Made by a program: the position numbers and the translations under genes | NCBI GenBank assembly: GCA_038319025.1 | Contig: JBBQCW010000012.1 | Span: 1 to 64,000, forward strand | Length of the DNA: 64,000 nucleotides | Origin: JBBQCW01 sp038319025 | GTDB taxonomy: Bacteria; Actinomycetota; Thermoleophilia; Solirubrobacterales; Solirubrobacteraceae | Reading direction: 5' to 3' | The notes under the pieces: generated by a model | Told to the model about the DNA's origin: nothing | Database searches by the model: none | Seen by the model: only the letters and a program-made list of their open reading frames with translations | Shown: one piece after another, positions 35,654 through 44,646 of the stretch | Position numbering within the stretch: position 1 is the stretch's first letter | Layout of the letters: each line of letters begins with the position of its first letter

Positions 35654-36511
35654 CTCGGCCTCGGCGCCATCTTGACGGCGATTGTCACTCCGTTCGACGC
35701 GGATCTGCGCGTGGACGAGACGGCGTTCGTGGCCCTCATGCAGCACCTGGCCGCCAACGGCTCTGATGGCTTCGTCGTGGTCGGCACCACGGGTGAGGCG
35801 GCGACCCTGACCGACGAGGAGCATCTGAGCCTGATCGGCCTCGCCGTGGCCGAACGGCCGGCGGGCATGAGCATCGTGGCCGGGGTGGGGTCCAACGACA
35901 CCCGCCACGCCGTGCATCTGACCGAACAGGCCTGCGCCCTCGGCGCGGACGCGTTGCTGTCGGTCAACCCCTATTACAACCGCCCCAACCGCCGGGGAAT
36001 CGTCGCGCACTACCGCGCCGTCTCAGCGGCCGCGGATCGCCCGATCGTGCTTTACAACATCCCTCAGCGCACGGGCTCGGACATGCCCAACGACCTGCTC
36101 GCGGAGCTTGCGCAGCTCGACCACATCGCCGGGATCAAGCAAGCCAACAACGACAACTTGGCGCTCGTCGACGGGCTGGAGCTCTACGCCGGCAATGACG
36201 ATGTCCTCGCCGCCGTGCTGGACATGGGCGGAGCGGGCGGCATCCTGGTCGCCAGCCACATCGTCGGCCCGCAGATGCGCCGCATGGTCGACGAGCCCGG
36301 CGAGCGGGCCAACATAGATATCGCGCTGCAGGACCTTTACGCCGCTCTCGGCGTCGGTCCCGCAGCCATGACAACGAAGGCGGCGCTTGCGCTCCTCGGC
36401 CATCCCGTGGGCGGGCCTCGCCTGCCCCTGGTGGAAGCCGACCAGCAAGAGCTCGCCATGATCCGGGGCGCGCTCACGCGCCTCGGTCTGCTCACAGGCT
36501 CGGAGGCCTGA
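35651..36511 (+). CDS. dapA: 4-hydroxy-tetrahydrodipicolinate synthase
   Basis: DapA condenses pyruvate with aspartate semialdehyde, the first step of the diaminopimelate branch. The (beta/alpha)8 protein of 286 residues has the Schiff-base Lys163 (GIKQANND) and Tyr135 (VLYNIPQRTG) in the active site, plus VVVGTTGEAATLT near residue 40-52, where the catalytic Thr pair lies. The product feeds DapB. rnj follows after 5 nt, the usual actinobacterial dapA-rnj order. Confidence 0.96.
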   Translation: MLGLGAILTAIVTPFDADLRVDETAFVALMQHLAANGSDGFVVVGTTGEAATLTDEEHLSLIGLAVAERPAGMSIVAGVGSNDTRHAVHLTEQACALGADALLSVNPYYNRPNRRGIVAHYRAVSAAADRPIVLYNIPQRTGSDMPNDLLAELAQLDHIAGIKQANNDNLALVDGLELYAGNDDVLAAVLDMGGAGGILVASHIVGPQMRRMVDEPGERANIDIALQDLYAALGVGPAAMTTKAALALLGHPVGGPRLPLVEADQQELAMIRGALTRLGLLTGSEA

Positions 36512-36516
36512 CCCAT

Positions 36517-38181
36517 ATGACCGGAACGCTGCGTGTCCTGCCCCTCGGTGGGCTGGGAGAGATCGGCAAGAACATGACGGTCTTCGAGTACGAGGATCGG
36601 ATCGTCGTTGTCGACGTCGGCTTGCGGTTCCCGACGCCCGAACAGACGGGCATCGACCTCGTGCTGCCCGACTTCTCCTACCTGCGCGAGCGGGCCAAGG
36701 ACATCGAGGCGATCGTGGTGACGCACGGTCACGAGGATCACCTGGGCGCCCTGCCGTTCGTGATGCGCGCCCTGGGCGCCGACAAGCCGCCCGTTTACGG
36801 CGGGCCGCTGACTATGGCCATGGCGCGCTCCAAGTTGGACGAACACAAGATCAAGGATGCGCGGCTGATCGACGTGGAGGATGGCGAGGAGCTCAACCTC
36901 GGCCCGTTTACCGGTGAGTTGATCCACATGACGCACTCGATCCCCGACGCCAGCGCCGTGGCGCTCACGTGTGAGTTGGGGACGACGCTGATCACCGGCG
37001 ACTACAAGTTCGATCAGACCCCGGTCGACGGCATCTCCGCTGACGTCTCACGCCTGGCGGAGCTGGGGCGCGACGGCCTGCTTCTTCTCTGTGGCGATTC
37101 CACCAACGCGGACCGCCCCGGCTTCTCGCCGAGCGAGTCGATCGTCGGGCCGCACCTGGAGCGCGTTTTCTCCGAGTGTGAGGGCCGCATCGTCGTCACC
37201 TGTTTCGCCTCCAACATCCACCGGGTCCAGCAGGTTGTCGATGCCGCTGCTTCCCTCGGGCGCAAGGTTGCGCTCGTCGGCAGGTCGATGAAGAAGAACG
37301 TGAACATCGGCCGTTCGCTCGGGCATATCGACGTGCCCGAAGGGATCCTGATCCAGCCGCGGGAGATCGACAAGTTCCCCGACGAAAAGGTGGTCATCAT
37401 CTCGACGGGGTCACAGGGAGAGCCGCTCAGCGCGCTGCGCCGGATGGCCCACCGCGACCACCCGCTGGTGGAGCTGCGCAGTGGCGACACGATCGTGTTC
37501 TCCGCCACGTCGATCCCCGGTAACGAGCGCGCCGTCAACGAGACGGTCGACCGGCTCTACCACATCGGCTGCAACGTGATCACCACCCAGGACGCTCCGA
37601 TCCATGCCTCCGGGCACGGCTACGCCGAAGAGCTCAAGCTGATGCTCAACCTCACCAAGCCGCGGTACGTGATGCCGTTCCACGGTGACTTCAAGCGCAT
37701 CCGGCTGCACGGTCGCCTGGCCGAGTCCGTCGGGGTGCCCGCCGACAACATCTTCAGCGGGGAGAACGGCATGCCGCTGGCCTTGAACGCCAAGGGCGCA
37801 CGCTGGGCTTCGCGGGAGCAGAGTGGTCTGATCTTCGTAGACGGAATGGACATCGGCGACGTGACGGATGTTGCGATGCGCGACCGCCGCACGCTGTCGG
37901 CCGACGGCATCTTCGTGGTGGTCGCCACGATCAGCGAGCAGACTGGCCTGCCGGTCGCCGATACGGAAATCATCTTCCGCGGCGTTCCGTTCCGCGACGA
38001 GGCGGACAAGTTGATCGACGACATCCGCGACGCCGTCGAGGTGTCTTTGGAGCGGGCCGCCGGTGAGGAGATCCGGGAGATCGACCTGCTTCAGGAGATC
38101 CTCCACGACGATCTCGCCAAGTTCGTCTACGGCCGCCTGCGTCGCCGGCCGATGGTGCTGCCGGTCGTCGTCGAGGTGTAG
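36517..38181 (+). CDS. rnj: Ribonuclease J
   Basis: RNase J is a 5'-3' exo- and endoribonuclease of the metallo-beta-lactamase/beta-CASP group. The zinc motif HGHEDH spans residues 70-75, further metal ligands are MTHSIPDASA and ITGDYKFDQTP, and the beta-CASP region shows FASNIHRVQQ and STGSQGEPLSAL. The HASGHGYAEEL and PFHGDFKRIRLH blocks complete the active site. The 554-residue length is normal. Along with pnp and rny it supplies the main RNA-decay nucleases. Confidence 0.96.
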   Translation: MTGTLRVLPLGGLGEIGKNMTVFEYEDRIVVVDVGLRFPTPEQTGIDLVLPDFSYLRERAKDIEAIVVTHGHEDHLGALPFVMRALGADKPPVYGGPLTMAMARSKLDEHKIKDARLIDVEDGEELNLGPFTGELIHMTHSIPDASAVALTCELGTTLITGDYKFDQTPVDGISADVSRLAELGRDGLLLLCGDSTNADRPGFSPSESIVGPHLERVFSECEGRIVVTCFASNIHRVQQVVDAAASLGRKVALVGRSMKKNVNIGRSLGHIDVPEGILIQPREIDKFPDEKVVIISTGSQGEPLSALRRMAHRDHPLVELRSGDTIVFSATSIPGNERAVNETVDRLYHIGCNVITTQDAPIHASGHGYAEELKLMLNLTKPRYVMPFHGDFKRIRLHGRLAESVGVPADNIFSGENGMPLALNAKGARWASREQSGLIFVDGMDIGDVTDVAMRDRRTLSADGIFVVVATISEQTGLPVADTEIIFRGVPFRDEADKLIDDIRDAVEVSLERAAGEEIREIDLLQEILHDDLAKFVYGRLRRRPMVLPVVVEV

Positions 38182-38183
38182 CG

Positions 38184-38861
38184 ATGGAGGCGCCGTCCGC
38201 GGCCGCGCGCTGGTGGTTCGGTGTGACGGCAGCGGTGGCGCTGTCGGGCGTGCTGCTGCAGATGTACGCCGTCACCGACAACCGCGTGGGGCACTTCACG
38301 ACCCCGGCGGCGCGGGCGTTCAACATCCTGTTCTTCTTCACCGTCGCCTCTAACGTGATCGTCGGGGTGACGTGCGCGATGCTGGCCCGCGGGCGCCGCA
38401 CGGAGGGACGGGCGTTCGCGGTAGCGCGCCTGACGGGTGTCGTGGCCATCACCGTGACCGGCGTCGTCTACCACGGCATCCTGGCCGACCTGACCGACCT
38501 CAAGGGCCTCGACGTGATCTGCAACGAGATGCTCCACACGATCGTCCCGGTGTTGGCGGTCGCCGGCTGGCTGATCTTCGGGCCCCGGGGCGGGACGTCG
38601 AACCGCATCGCCGTGCTGACCCTGATCTTCCCGATCCTCTGGCTCACCGTCACGCTCGTGCGGGGTGAGATAGTCGACTGGTATCCGTACCCCTTCGTTG
38701 ACGTCGGTGACCTGGGCTATGCCCGCGTGCTGCTCAACTGCGCGCTCGTCGCCGTGCTGTTCATCGGCCTGGCGTTCGGGGCGATGGGGTTGGACCGCTG
38801 GCTTACCGCCAGAGCAGGCGGGGGAAGTACGCCTGGCCCTCGCGCACGAAGCGACCGGTGA
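38184..38861 (+). CDS. Pr6Pr family multi-pass membrane protein
   Basis: A 225-residue membrane protein with about six hydrophobic segments. It shows the Pr6Pr features: an aromatic/Asn segment FNILFFFTVASNVIVG after the first helix, a HGI..DLTDLKGLDV..EMLHTIVPVLAV region and WYPYPFVDV before the last helix. The role of Pr6Pr proteins is unknown. Its start is 2 nt after rnj, so it is probably co-transcribed. Its last 59 bp overlap the 3' end of the opposite-strand small gene. Confidence 0.75.
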   Translation: MEAPSAAARWWFGVTAAVALSGVLLQMYAVTDNRVGHFTTPAARAFNILFFFTVASNVIVGVTCAMLARGRRTEGRAFAVARLTGVVAITVTGVVYHGILADLTDLKGLDVICNEMLHTIVPVLAVAGWLIFGPRGGTSNRIAVLTLIFPILWLTVTLVRGEIVDWYPYPFVDVGDLGYARVLLNCALVAVLFIGLAFGAMGLDRWLTARAGGGSTPGPRARSDR

Positions 38862-39021
38862 TCTGACTCAGCTCAAACCATTCGGTGTCGTCGGCGGTCT
38901 GCACCAGCAGTCGACGCTCGTCCACCGTCACGATGCGGCCTGCCTTCTCGGTGCCCAGAAATTGCACGGTCACCACGTCGCCGACGTGCGGCAGCGGCCG
39001 CGAGGGGCCCATGGCCCCCAT
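38803..39021 (-). CDS. Small protein co-encoded with the two-component system
   Basis: A 72-residue protein whose ATG at 39021 overlaps the histidine kinase stop by one base (TGATG), so translation is coupled. The sequence GDVVTVQFLGTEKAGRIV-V is beta-rich, and a WFELSQITG motif and FPRLLW end follow. It looks like a compact beta-barrel, perhaps SH3-like. No family is recognised. Its 3' end overlaps the Pr6Pr gene by 59 bp on the other strand, which is unusual for two genuine genes. The coupling argues that it is real. Confidence 0.6.
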   Translation of the reverse strand: MGAMGPSRPLPHVGDVVTVQFLGTEKAGRIVTVDERRLLVQTADDTEWFELSQITGRFVREGQAYFPRLLWR

Positions 39022-40472
39022 CAGGTCGGGTCGGAGGCGGTGAGCGGATGACCGGACTCGGTGGCCCGCGACGCAGGTTCCACCGGCGGCTCGAACGGCG
39101 CCCGGATCCGAGGTAGACGCACCACGAAGCGTGCGCCCGGGGCGGCGTCCTCAATGGTCACAGTGCCGCCGTGCGTCTCGGCCACGGCTCGCACGATGGC
39201 CAGGCCCAGCCCGAAGGAGCGGCCGCTGTCGCCCTTGGCGCGCACGAAGCGCTCGAACACGCGCTCGCGCATGTCCGGCGGGATTCCCGGCCCGTCGTCA
39301 GCGACCGTGAGCACGATGTCGGCATCGGCGCGCGCGACCGCGGCCCGGATCGTGGTGCCGGGCGGGGTGTGGCGTACGGCGTTCTCCATCAGGTTGAGGG
39401 CGAGACGATGCAGATCGTCGCGGGCCCCTTCCACCCAGGCCCCGCGCGGGGCGTCGATGGTCAGGTGATGCTCCCCGGCCACCGGCTCCAGTTCGGCCGC
39501 TGCTTCGATCAGTACAGCTGCCAGGTCCGTCGGGGCATGGACCACCTCGCGCCGGGCGTCGGCCCGTGCGAGCAGCAGCAGGTCCGCGACCAGTCGGCGC
39601 ATCCGCTGCGAGGAGCGCAGCGCCGAGCGGGCGGCCTCTCCGCGTTCGCCGTCCAGCACGTCGGCCAGCAGTTCCAGGTTGGCGAGCACGCTCGTGAGCG
39701 GCGTACGCAGTTCGTGCGAGGCGTCGGCCACGAACTGGCGCTGTCGGGTCAGCATCGCCTCGCTCGCCTGCCGTGATGCCTCCAACGCCTGCAGCATCTC
39801 GTCCAGCGTCGACGCCAACTCGGCGATCTCATCGTCAGCGCGGGGCTGGGGGATGCGTCGGCTCGTGTCCCGGGTGCGACCGATCTCACGGGCGGCGGAA
39901 GTGAGGTCCTCGATCGGTCGCATGGCGCGACGGGCCAGCCACAGGCCGGCGACCAGGGCCAGGAGGGAGCCGCCGAGCACGCCCACGATCAGGAAGGTCT
40001 GTACGCGCGCGGCAGTGGCATCGACATCGGAGATCCGCCGCCCGTACTGCAGTGTGATGGGGCCGGCGACGCCCTGGAGCAACACCGTCCGCTGGGCCAC
40101 GCTGTAGCCGTCGGCCTGGAAGAAGCTCTCGCCGGGGGGCACGCCGAAGTTGGGTGCCCGCGGCTTCTTGGTCTGCGCCAGGATGATCCCGTCACCGCGC
40201 AACACACGGATCGCCGCGTGCTCGTTGGCCCCGTACTCCTGCAGGTTGGGGTCGGTGAGGATCTTGCCGGTGTTCGGATTCTGGAAGACGTTGAGCCGCG
40301 ACTGCAGGTCGTCGGCGGCGGTGGCAAGTTGGCCGTTGAAGTCCGAACGGATCCGGCTGGTCGTCAACTCTCCGACCGCGACCGCGAACACGAGCAGGAT
40401 GAAGAACGTGAGCGCTGCACTGATCAGCCCGAGACGCCAGCGAATCGGCAGCGATCTACGCCCGGAGGACAT
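39021..40472 (-). CDS. Sensor histidine kinase
   Basis: A 483-residue kinase with two membrane segments (about residues 12-32 and 150-175), which flank an extracytoplasmic sensor domain, then a HAMP region (RRAMRPIEDLTSAAREIG). The H-box DASHELRTPLTS near residue 251 holds the phosphorylated His. The N-box is NLMENAVRHTPPG and the G-boxes are DDGPGIPPDM and FGLGLAIV. The start at ATG 40472 lies inside the response regulator gene (17-bp overlap). The stimulus is not evident. Confidence 0.9.
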   Translation of the reverse strand: MSSGRRSLPIRWRLGLISAALTFFILLVFAVAVGELTTSRIRSDFNGQLATAADDLQSRLNVFQNPNTGKILTDPNLQEYGANEHAAIRVLRGDGIILAQTKKPRAPNFGVPPGESFFQADGYSVAQRTVLLQGVAGPITLQYGRRISDVDATAARVQTFLIVGVLGGSLLALVAGLWLARRAMRPIEDLTSAAREIGRTRDTSRRIPQPRADDEIAELASTLDEMLQALEASRQASEAMLTRQRQFVADASHELRTPLTSVLANLELLADVLDGERGEAARSALRSSQRMRRLVADLLLLARADARREVVHAPTDLAAVLIEAAAELEPVAGEHHLTIDAPRGAWVEGARDDLHRLALNLMENAVRHTPPGTTIRAAVARADADIVLTVADDGPGIPPDMRERVFERFVRAKGDSGRSFGLGLAIVRAVAETHGGTVTIEDAAPGARFVVRLPRIRAPFEPPVEPASRATESGHPLTASDPT

Positions 40473-41136
40473 ACCCCGCTCCGCGGATGGTGTGCAGCAG
40501 ACGCGCCTCGCCACCGGATTCCAGTTTCCGACGCAGGTTGGAGACGAACACCTCGATGGTGTTGGTGGTCGCGAACGGGTCGTAGCCCCAGACCTCTTCC
40601 AGGAGCCGCTGGCGAGGCACCACGATGCGCTCGTTGCGCATCAGGTATTCGAGCAGTTCGAACTCGCGCTGGGTCAGTTCTACTGAGCGGTCACCGCGAC
40701 GGACCTCGTGCGTGTCAGGGTTGAGCAGCAGGTCGCCGACCACCACGGCGGCGGCGCCGCGGGGCGGCCGGCGGCGCAGCAGCGCCCGCAGCCGGGCCAG
40801 GAGCTCCTGTCGCTCAAAGGGTTTGACCAGGTAGTCGTCGGCGCCGGAGTCCAGCCCTTCGACCCGCGACTCCAGGCCGTCACGGGCGGTCAGGATGAGG
40901 ATCGGGGTGTCGTCGACCCCGCGTAACCGCCGGGCCACCTCGACGCCGTCGAGCTTCGGCAGGCCGAGGTCGAGGATCACGAGGTCGGGGACAAACGAGA
41001 CCGCATCCTCAAGCGCACTCTCGCCGTCCGGGGCCAGCCGTACCTCGTAGCCCTCCATGCGCAGGGAGCGGGCGAGCGCCTGGGCGATGTCGTCGTCGTC
41101 CTCGACAACGAGGACACGGGGAGCGCGGTCATTCAT
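40456..41136 (-). CDS. OmpR/PhoB-family response regulator
   Basis: The 226-residue regulator has a receiver domain with phosphorylatable Asp56 (VILDLGLPKLDG), acidic pocket residues in VVEDDDD, the conserved Thr/Ala of ILILTARDG and Lys of DYLVKPFE. The C-terminal winged helix (VELTQREFELLEYLMRNE to NLRRKLE..LLHTIRGAGYVL) is OmpR-type. The start ATG 41136 lies 7 nt after TACCAT on the minus strand, so transcription of the regulator-kinase-small protein operon is probably leaderless. Confidence 0.93.
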   Translation of the reverse strand: MNDRAPRVLVVEDDDDIAQALARSLRMEGYEVRLAPDGESALEDAVSFVPDLVILDLGLPKLDGVEVARRLRGVDDTPILILTARDGLESRVEGLDSGADDYLVKPFERQELLARLRALLRRRPPRGAAAVVVGDLLLNPDTHEVRRGDRSVELTQREFELLEYLMRNERIVVPRQRLLEEVWGYDPFATTNTIEVFVSNLRRKLESGGEARLLHTIRGAGYVLRA

Positions 41137-41149
41137 GGTCCCGATGGTA
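41136..41149 (-). promoter_or_regulatory. -10 box TACCAT of the response-regulator operon
   Basis: Reading the minus strand, TACCAT (41149 to 41144) ends 7 nt before the ATG at 41136. Confidence 0.55.
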
Positions 41150-41221
41150 CGGGGCCGGGTACGCGGTCGGCATCGTTGGCAAGGGAAACGGCGGGCCACG
41201 TCGAAGAGCGCGCAGACCTCT

Positions 41222-43825
41222 ATGCCTGCCACCCGACCCCGCAAGCCGGCCGCCTCCGGGCCCGCCAAGAGCCAGAAGAACGCCAAGAGCGCCAGTCCGC
41301 GCTCCAGCGCTGCCGCGCGCCGACCGGCGCCGCGCAAGCCTGCTGCGCGGCCGCGCGCACGGCGCTCCGGCGATTGGCGTCGCAGCATCCCCGTGCTCGA
41401 GCAGCACCACCTCGACGTAGCCGGCCTGGCGCTCATCGCCCTGGGCATCCTCCTGGCGTTCCCGCTGTGGCTCGGTGGAGAAGGTGGCACCGCGGGCCGT
41501 GCGCTCGACAGTGGCCTGCATTGGATCGTCGGCGCGGCGGCGGTGCTGGCCCCGGCCGTGCTGATGCTCGGCGGCCTGCTGCTCATCCTGCGGCCCATGC
41601 TCCCTTCGGTGCGGCCGGTGCGCACCGGCGCGATCCTGCTGGGAGCGGCGATCGCCCTGGCGCTGGCCGCCGGCACGTTCGGCCTGGCCGATCCAGTTGC
41701 GCGCCCGTCCGCCTTCGCACCGCGCGCGATCTTCCAACAGCGTGGCGGCGCGGTGGGTGAGTCCCTCTACTGGGCCACCTCACAGTTGTTCTCCGCGGCC
41801 GGGGCCCATGTATTCGCCGTCTTCCTGCTGATCGCCGGCCTGCTGCTGCTGACGGGCGCCTCGGTGGCCGGCGTTCTGCGAGCCGCCGGAACGGGCGTCG
41901 CGGACACCACGCGCGGGCTGCGGCCCCGGGACACCGCGCCGGAACAGCAGCCGGAGCGTGAGCGCCGTCGTACACCCATGGCCCACGATGAAGAGGAGCT
42001 CGCACCGCCGGTCGTCCCGCCGGAACCGGAGGAGCGCGAGCTCGTCATCCGCGCCACCCATGTGGAGGCACCATCGCTGGACGGCGCCGTCCGCTACCCG
42101 GACCTGTTCGGCGGCGAGGGTGACATCACCCTTGAACCGACGATCATCGACGGGCGGCCCGCCGAGCGGGAACCTGACGTCCCCGACGACGACGTTGAGG
42201 TGGGCGAGCAGACCCAGCTGCCCCGCATGCCCGCTCCCGTGCCGAGCGCCGAGCGCCGCGTCCGAAAGGGCCCACCGGCTGCCGACGATCCGGATTTCCA
42301 GTGGACGCTCCCGACCGCGTCGCTGCTCAAGCGCTCCACCGCAGATCAGACGCGCCCTGACACCGCAGGCCAGGAGAAGACGGCGGCCGCGTTGCTCGAG
42401 GCCCTCAGCCACTTTGGTGTGGAGGCCAAGGTCGTGGCCACGGTTTCCGGGCCGCACATCACCCGCTACGAGCTGCGTCTCGCACCGGGTATCAAGATGA
42501 GCAAGGTCGCCCAGCTCAAGGACGACTTGGCCTACGCGCTGGCCGCCACCGACATACGGATCCTCGCTCCGATCCCCGGCAAGCAGGCCGTCGGCGTCGA
42601 GGTGCCCAACGCTCGTCGGCGCATCGTTCACCTGGGCGATGTCTTCCAGGATCCGCCCAAGGACTGGTCACCGATCACCGTGTGGCTGGGCAAAGACGTG
42701 TCCGGTAAGGCCATCGGAGCCGATCTGGCCAAGATGCCTCACCTGCTTGTCGCCGGTACGACGGGCGCCGGCAAGTCCGGCGCGGTCAACGCCATGCTGT
42801 CCTCGATCCTGCTGCGAGCTACGCCCCAGGAGGTTCGGCTGGTCCTCGTCGATCCCAAGCAGGTCGAGCTCAACCACTACGAGGCGATCCCGCATCTCCT
42901 GACGCCGGTCATCACGTCGCCGAAGATGGCGGCCAACGCACTGCAGAACCTGGTTCGTGAGATGGAATGGCGCTATGGCGTGATGTCCGTCGCCCGCACG
43001 CGCTCGCTGATCGAACTGAACGCTCACCGCGAGCGTGAAGGCGACGCCCCGCTGCCCTACATCCTTTGCGTGATCGACGAACTCGCGGACCTGATGATGG
43101 TCGCTCCCGCCGACGTGGAGGATTCGATCATCCGCCTGGCCCAGAAGGCCCGCGCCGTCGGGATCCACCTCGTGCTGGCCACGCAGAGCCCGCGGGTCGA
43201 CGTGATCACCGGGATGATCAAGGCGAACGTGCCGTCTCGCATCGCCTTCGCGGTCTCCAGCCAGACCGACTCGCGCGTGATCCTCGACCAGAACGGCGCC
43301 GAGTCGCTGTTGGGCCAGGGCGACATGCTGTTTTCCCCGGTCGGCACCTCGCGGCTGGAGCGCATCCAGGGCGCCTACATCGACGAGGCGCAGATCGCCG
43401 CGATCACCGACTTCTGGGCCCAGCAGGGTGAACCAGAGCTCCGTGAGGACCTGCTGCAGGAGGTTGAGCCGGTCGTCACCGAGACCGGGGGAGACGACGA
43501 TGGCTTTGATCCCGACGAGGATCCGCTCCTCAGCGACGCCATCGAACTCGTGGTGGAGATGGGGACGGCGTCCACATCCATGCTGCAGCGCCGCCTGCGG
43601 CTGGGGTACACGAGAGCCGGCCGCCTGATCGACATGCTTGAGCGCCGTGGAGTCATCTCCGGGTACGAGGGTTCCAAGCCTCGGCAGGTCCTGGTCACCG
43701 CCTCAGACTTGCCGCGGGTCTTGGCCGCACTGGCCGAGCGCACGCCGGGGGCAGCGGCCGCCGCCGCGCCGGTCGTTGATGAGGCCGAGGCCGCCGCGCC
43801 CGAACCCCCCGCACCGGACGACTGA
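41222..43825 (+). CDS. ftsK: FtsK/SpoIIIE DNA translocase
   Basis: FtsK pumps DNA at the division septum to segregate chromosomes and present dif sites. From ATG 41222 the protein has 867 residues. It has a basic N-terminal tail, four membrane helices (about residues 65-220), an acidic linker, then the translocase motor. Walker A GTTGAGKSG lies at 512-520, Walker B is VIDELADLMM, and the alpha-beta core includes HLVLATQSPRVDVITG. The C-terminal winged-helix gamma domain (STSMLQRRLRLGYTRAGRLID) recognises KOPS-type sites. The open frame extends upstream to 41057 but the basic MPATRPRKP start is the plausible one. Confidence 0.95.
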   Translation: MPATRPRKPAASGPAKSQKNAKSASPRSSAAARRPAPRKPAARPRARRSGDWRRSIPVLEQHHLDVAGLALIALGILLAFPLWLGGEGGTAGRALDSGLHWIVGAAAVLAPAVLMLGGLLLILRPMLPSVRPVRTGAILLGAAIALALAAGTFGLADPVARPSAFAPRAIFQQRGGAVGESLYWATSQLFSAAGAHVFAVFLLIAGLLLLTGASVAGVLRAAGTGVADTTRGLRPRDTAPEQQPERERRRTPMAHDEEELAPPVVPPEPEERELVIRATHVEAPSLDGAVRYPDLFGGEGDITLEPTIIDGRPAEREPDVPDDDVEVGEQTQLPRMPAPVPSAERRVRKGPPAADDPDFQWTLPTASLLKRSTADQTRPDTAGQEKTAAALLEALSHFGVEAKVVATVSGPHITRYELRLAPGIKMSKVAQLKDDLAYALAATDIRILAPIPGKQAVGVEVPNARRRIVHLGDVFQDPPKDWSPITVWLGKDVSGKAIGADLAKMPHLLVAGTTGAGKSGAVNAMLSSILLRATPQEVRLVLVDPKQVELNHYEAIPHLLTPVITSPKMAANALQNLVREMEWRYGVMSVARTRSLIELNAHREREGDAPLPYILCVIDELADLMMVAPADVEDSIIRLAQKARAVGIHLVLATQSPRVDVITGMIKANVPSRIAFAVSSQTDSRVILDQNGAESLLGQGDMLFSPVGTSRLERIQGAYIDEAQIAAITDFWAQQGEPELREDLLQEVEPVVTETGGDDDGFDPDEDPLLSDAIELVVEMGTASTSMLQRRLRLGYTRAGRLIDMLERRGVISGYEGSKPRQVLVTASDLPRVLAALAERTPGAAAAAAPVVDEAEAAAPEPPAPDD

Positions 43826-43836
43826 GTCCCCATCTA

Positions 43837-43851
43837 TACCCTGCGTTGATG
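43837..43851 (+). promoter_or_regulatory. -10 box TACCCT with leaderless ATG of the RodZ-like gene
   Basis: TACCCT (43837-43842, within CTATACCCT) ends 6 nt before ATG 43849. Confidence 0.6.
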
Positions 43852-44646
43852 CCCGATATCGGTGCCACGCTGCGAGAGACGCGAATGCGCGAGGGACTGG
43901 ACATCTCTGACATCGAGGCGTCCACCAAGATCCGCGCCAAGTATCTGCGCGCGCTGGAGAACGAGGAGTGGGATCTGCTTCCCGGTCCGACCTTCGTCAA
44001 GAGCTTTCTGCGCACCTACGCCGAAGCGCTCGGCCTGGACTCCCGGATGCTGCTGGAGGAGTACAAGCTGCGCTACGAGCGCTTTGAGGATTACGACACC
44101 CGGGCGGCGTCGCAGCGCACCCCCGGCCCGGCGGCGGGCCGGGAGCGGCGGCCTCCGCGCCGCCGCAACCCGGCGCGGTGGATCTTCATCGCCGCCGCCG
44201 TGATGGTGGTGATCATCGTCATCGCGCTGCTGGACAGTGGCAGCAGCCCGAAGAAGGACACGACGACGACCGTGGGCGCTGGAGCGCCGCAGACAACGAC
44301 CTCGAATGCGAGCACGACCACCGCGACGACCGCGAGCATCACCAAGGTGAGTACGGCGGGCGGCGGGCGCTCTGTAACCCTGCAGGTAGTTCCCACCGGC
44401 TCGGTCTACGTGTGCCTGATTTCTCACGGCAAGCGCTTGATAAACGGCCAGGTACTCGAGGTCGGCCATCCCTCTGCGTCCTATCACAGCACGTCGTACC
44501 TGCTTTCGCTGGGGAACGGAAACGCGCGTCTGCGCGTCGGGTCCACCAACGTCGCCGTCCCGGACAACGGCAAGCCGATCGGCTACTCCATCAGCCGCAA
44601 GGGCGCTCGCGTGCTGGCGGCAGCCAACCGCCCCAACTGCGGATGA
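43849..44646 (+). CDS. RodZ-like helix-turn-helix membrane protein
   Basis: A 265-residue protein with an N-terminal HTH_25-type domain (IGATLRETRMREGLDISDIE, KYLRALENEEWDLLP, VKSFLRTYAEALGLD), a basic linker, one membrane helix (about residues 110-132) and an extracytoplasmic Thr-rich linker followed by a DUF4115-like beta domain. This is the layout of RodZ, which links cell-shape machinery to the membrane. A Cys lies in VYVCLIS and another at the C-terminus. It overlaps cinA (ATGA), and rodZ-cinA-recA proximity is common in Gram-positive bacteria. Confidence 0.85.
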   Translation: MPDIGATLRETRMREGLDISDIEASTKIRAKYLRALENEEWDLLPGPTFVKSFLRTYAEALGLDSRMLLEEYKLRYERFEDYDTRAASQRTPGPAAGRERRPPRRRNPARWIFIAAAVMVVIIVIALLDSGSSPKKDTTTTVGAGAPQTTTSNASTTTATTASITKVSTAGGGRSVTLQVVPTGSVYVCLISHGKRLINGQVLEVGHPSASYHSTSYLLSLGNGNARLRVGSTNVAVPDNGKPIGYSISRKGARVLAAANRPNCG

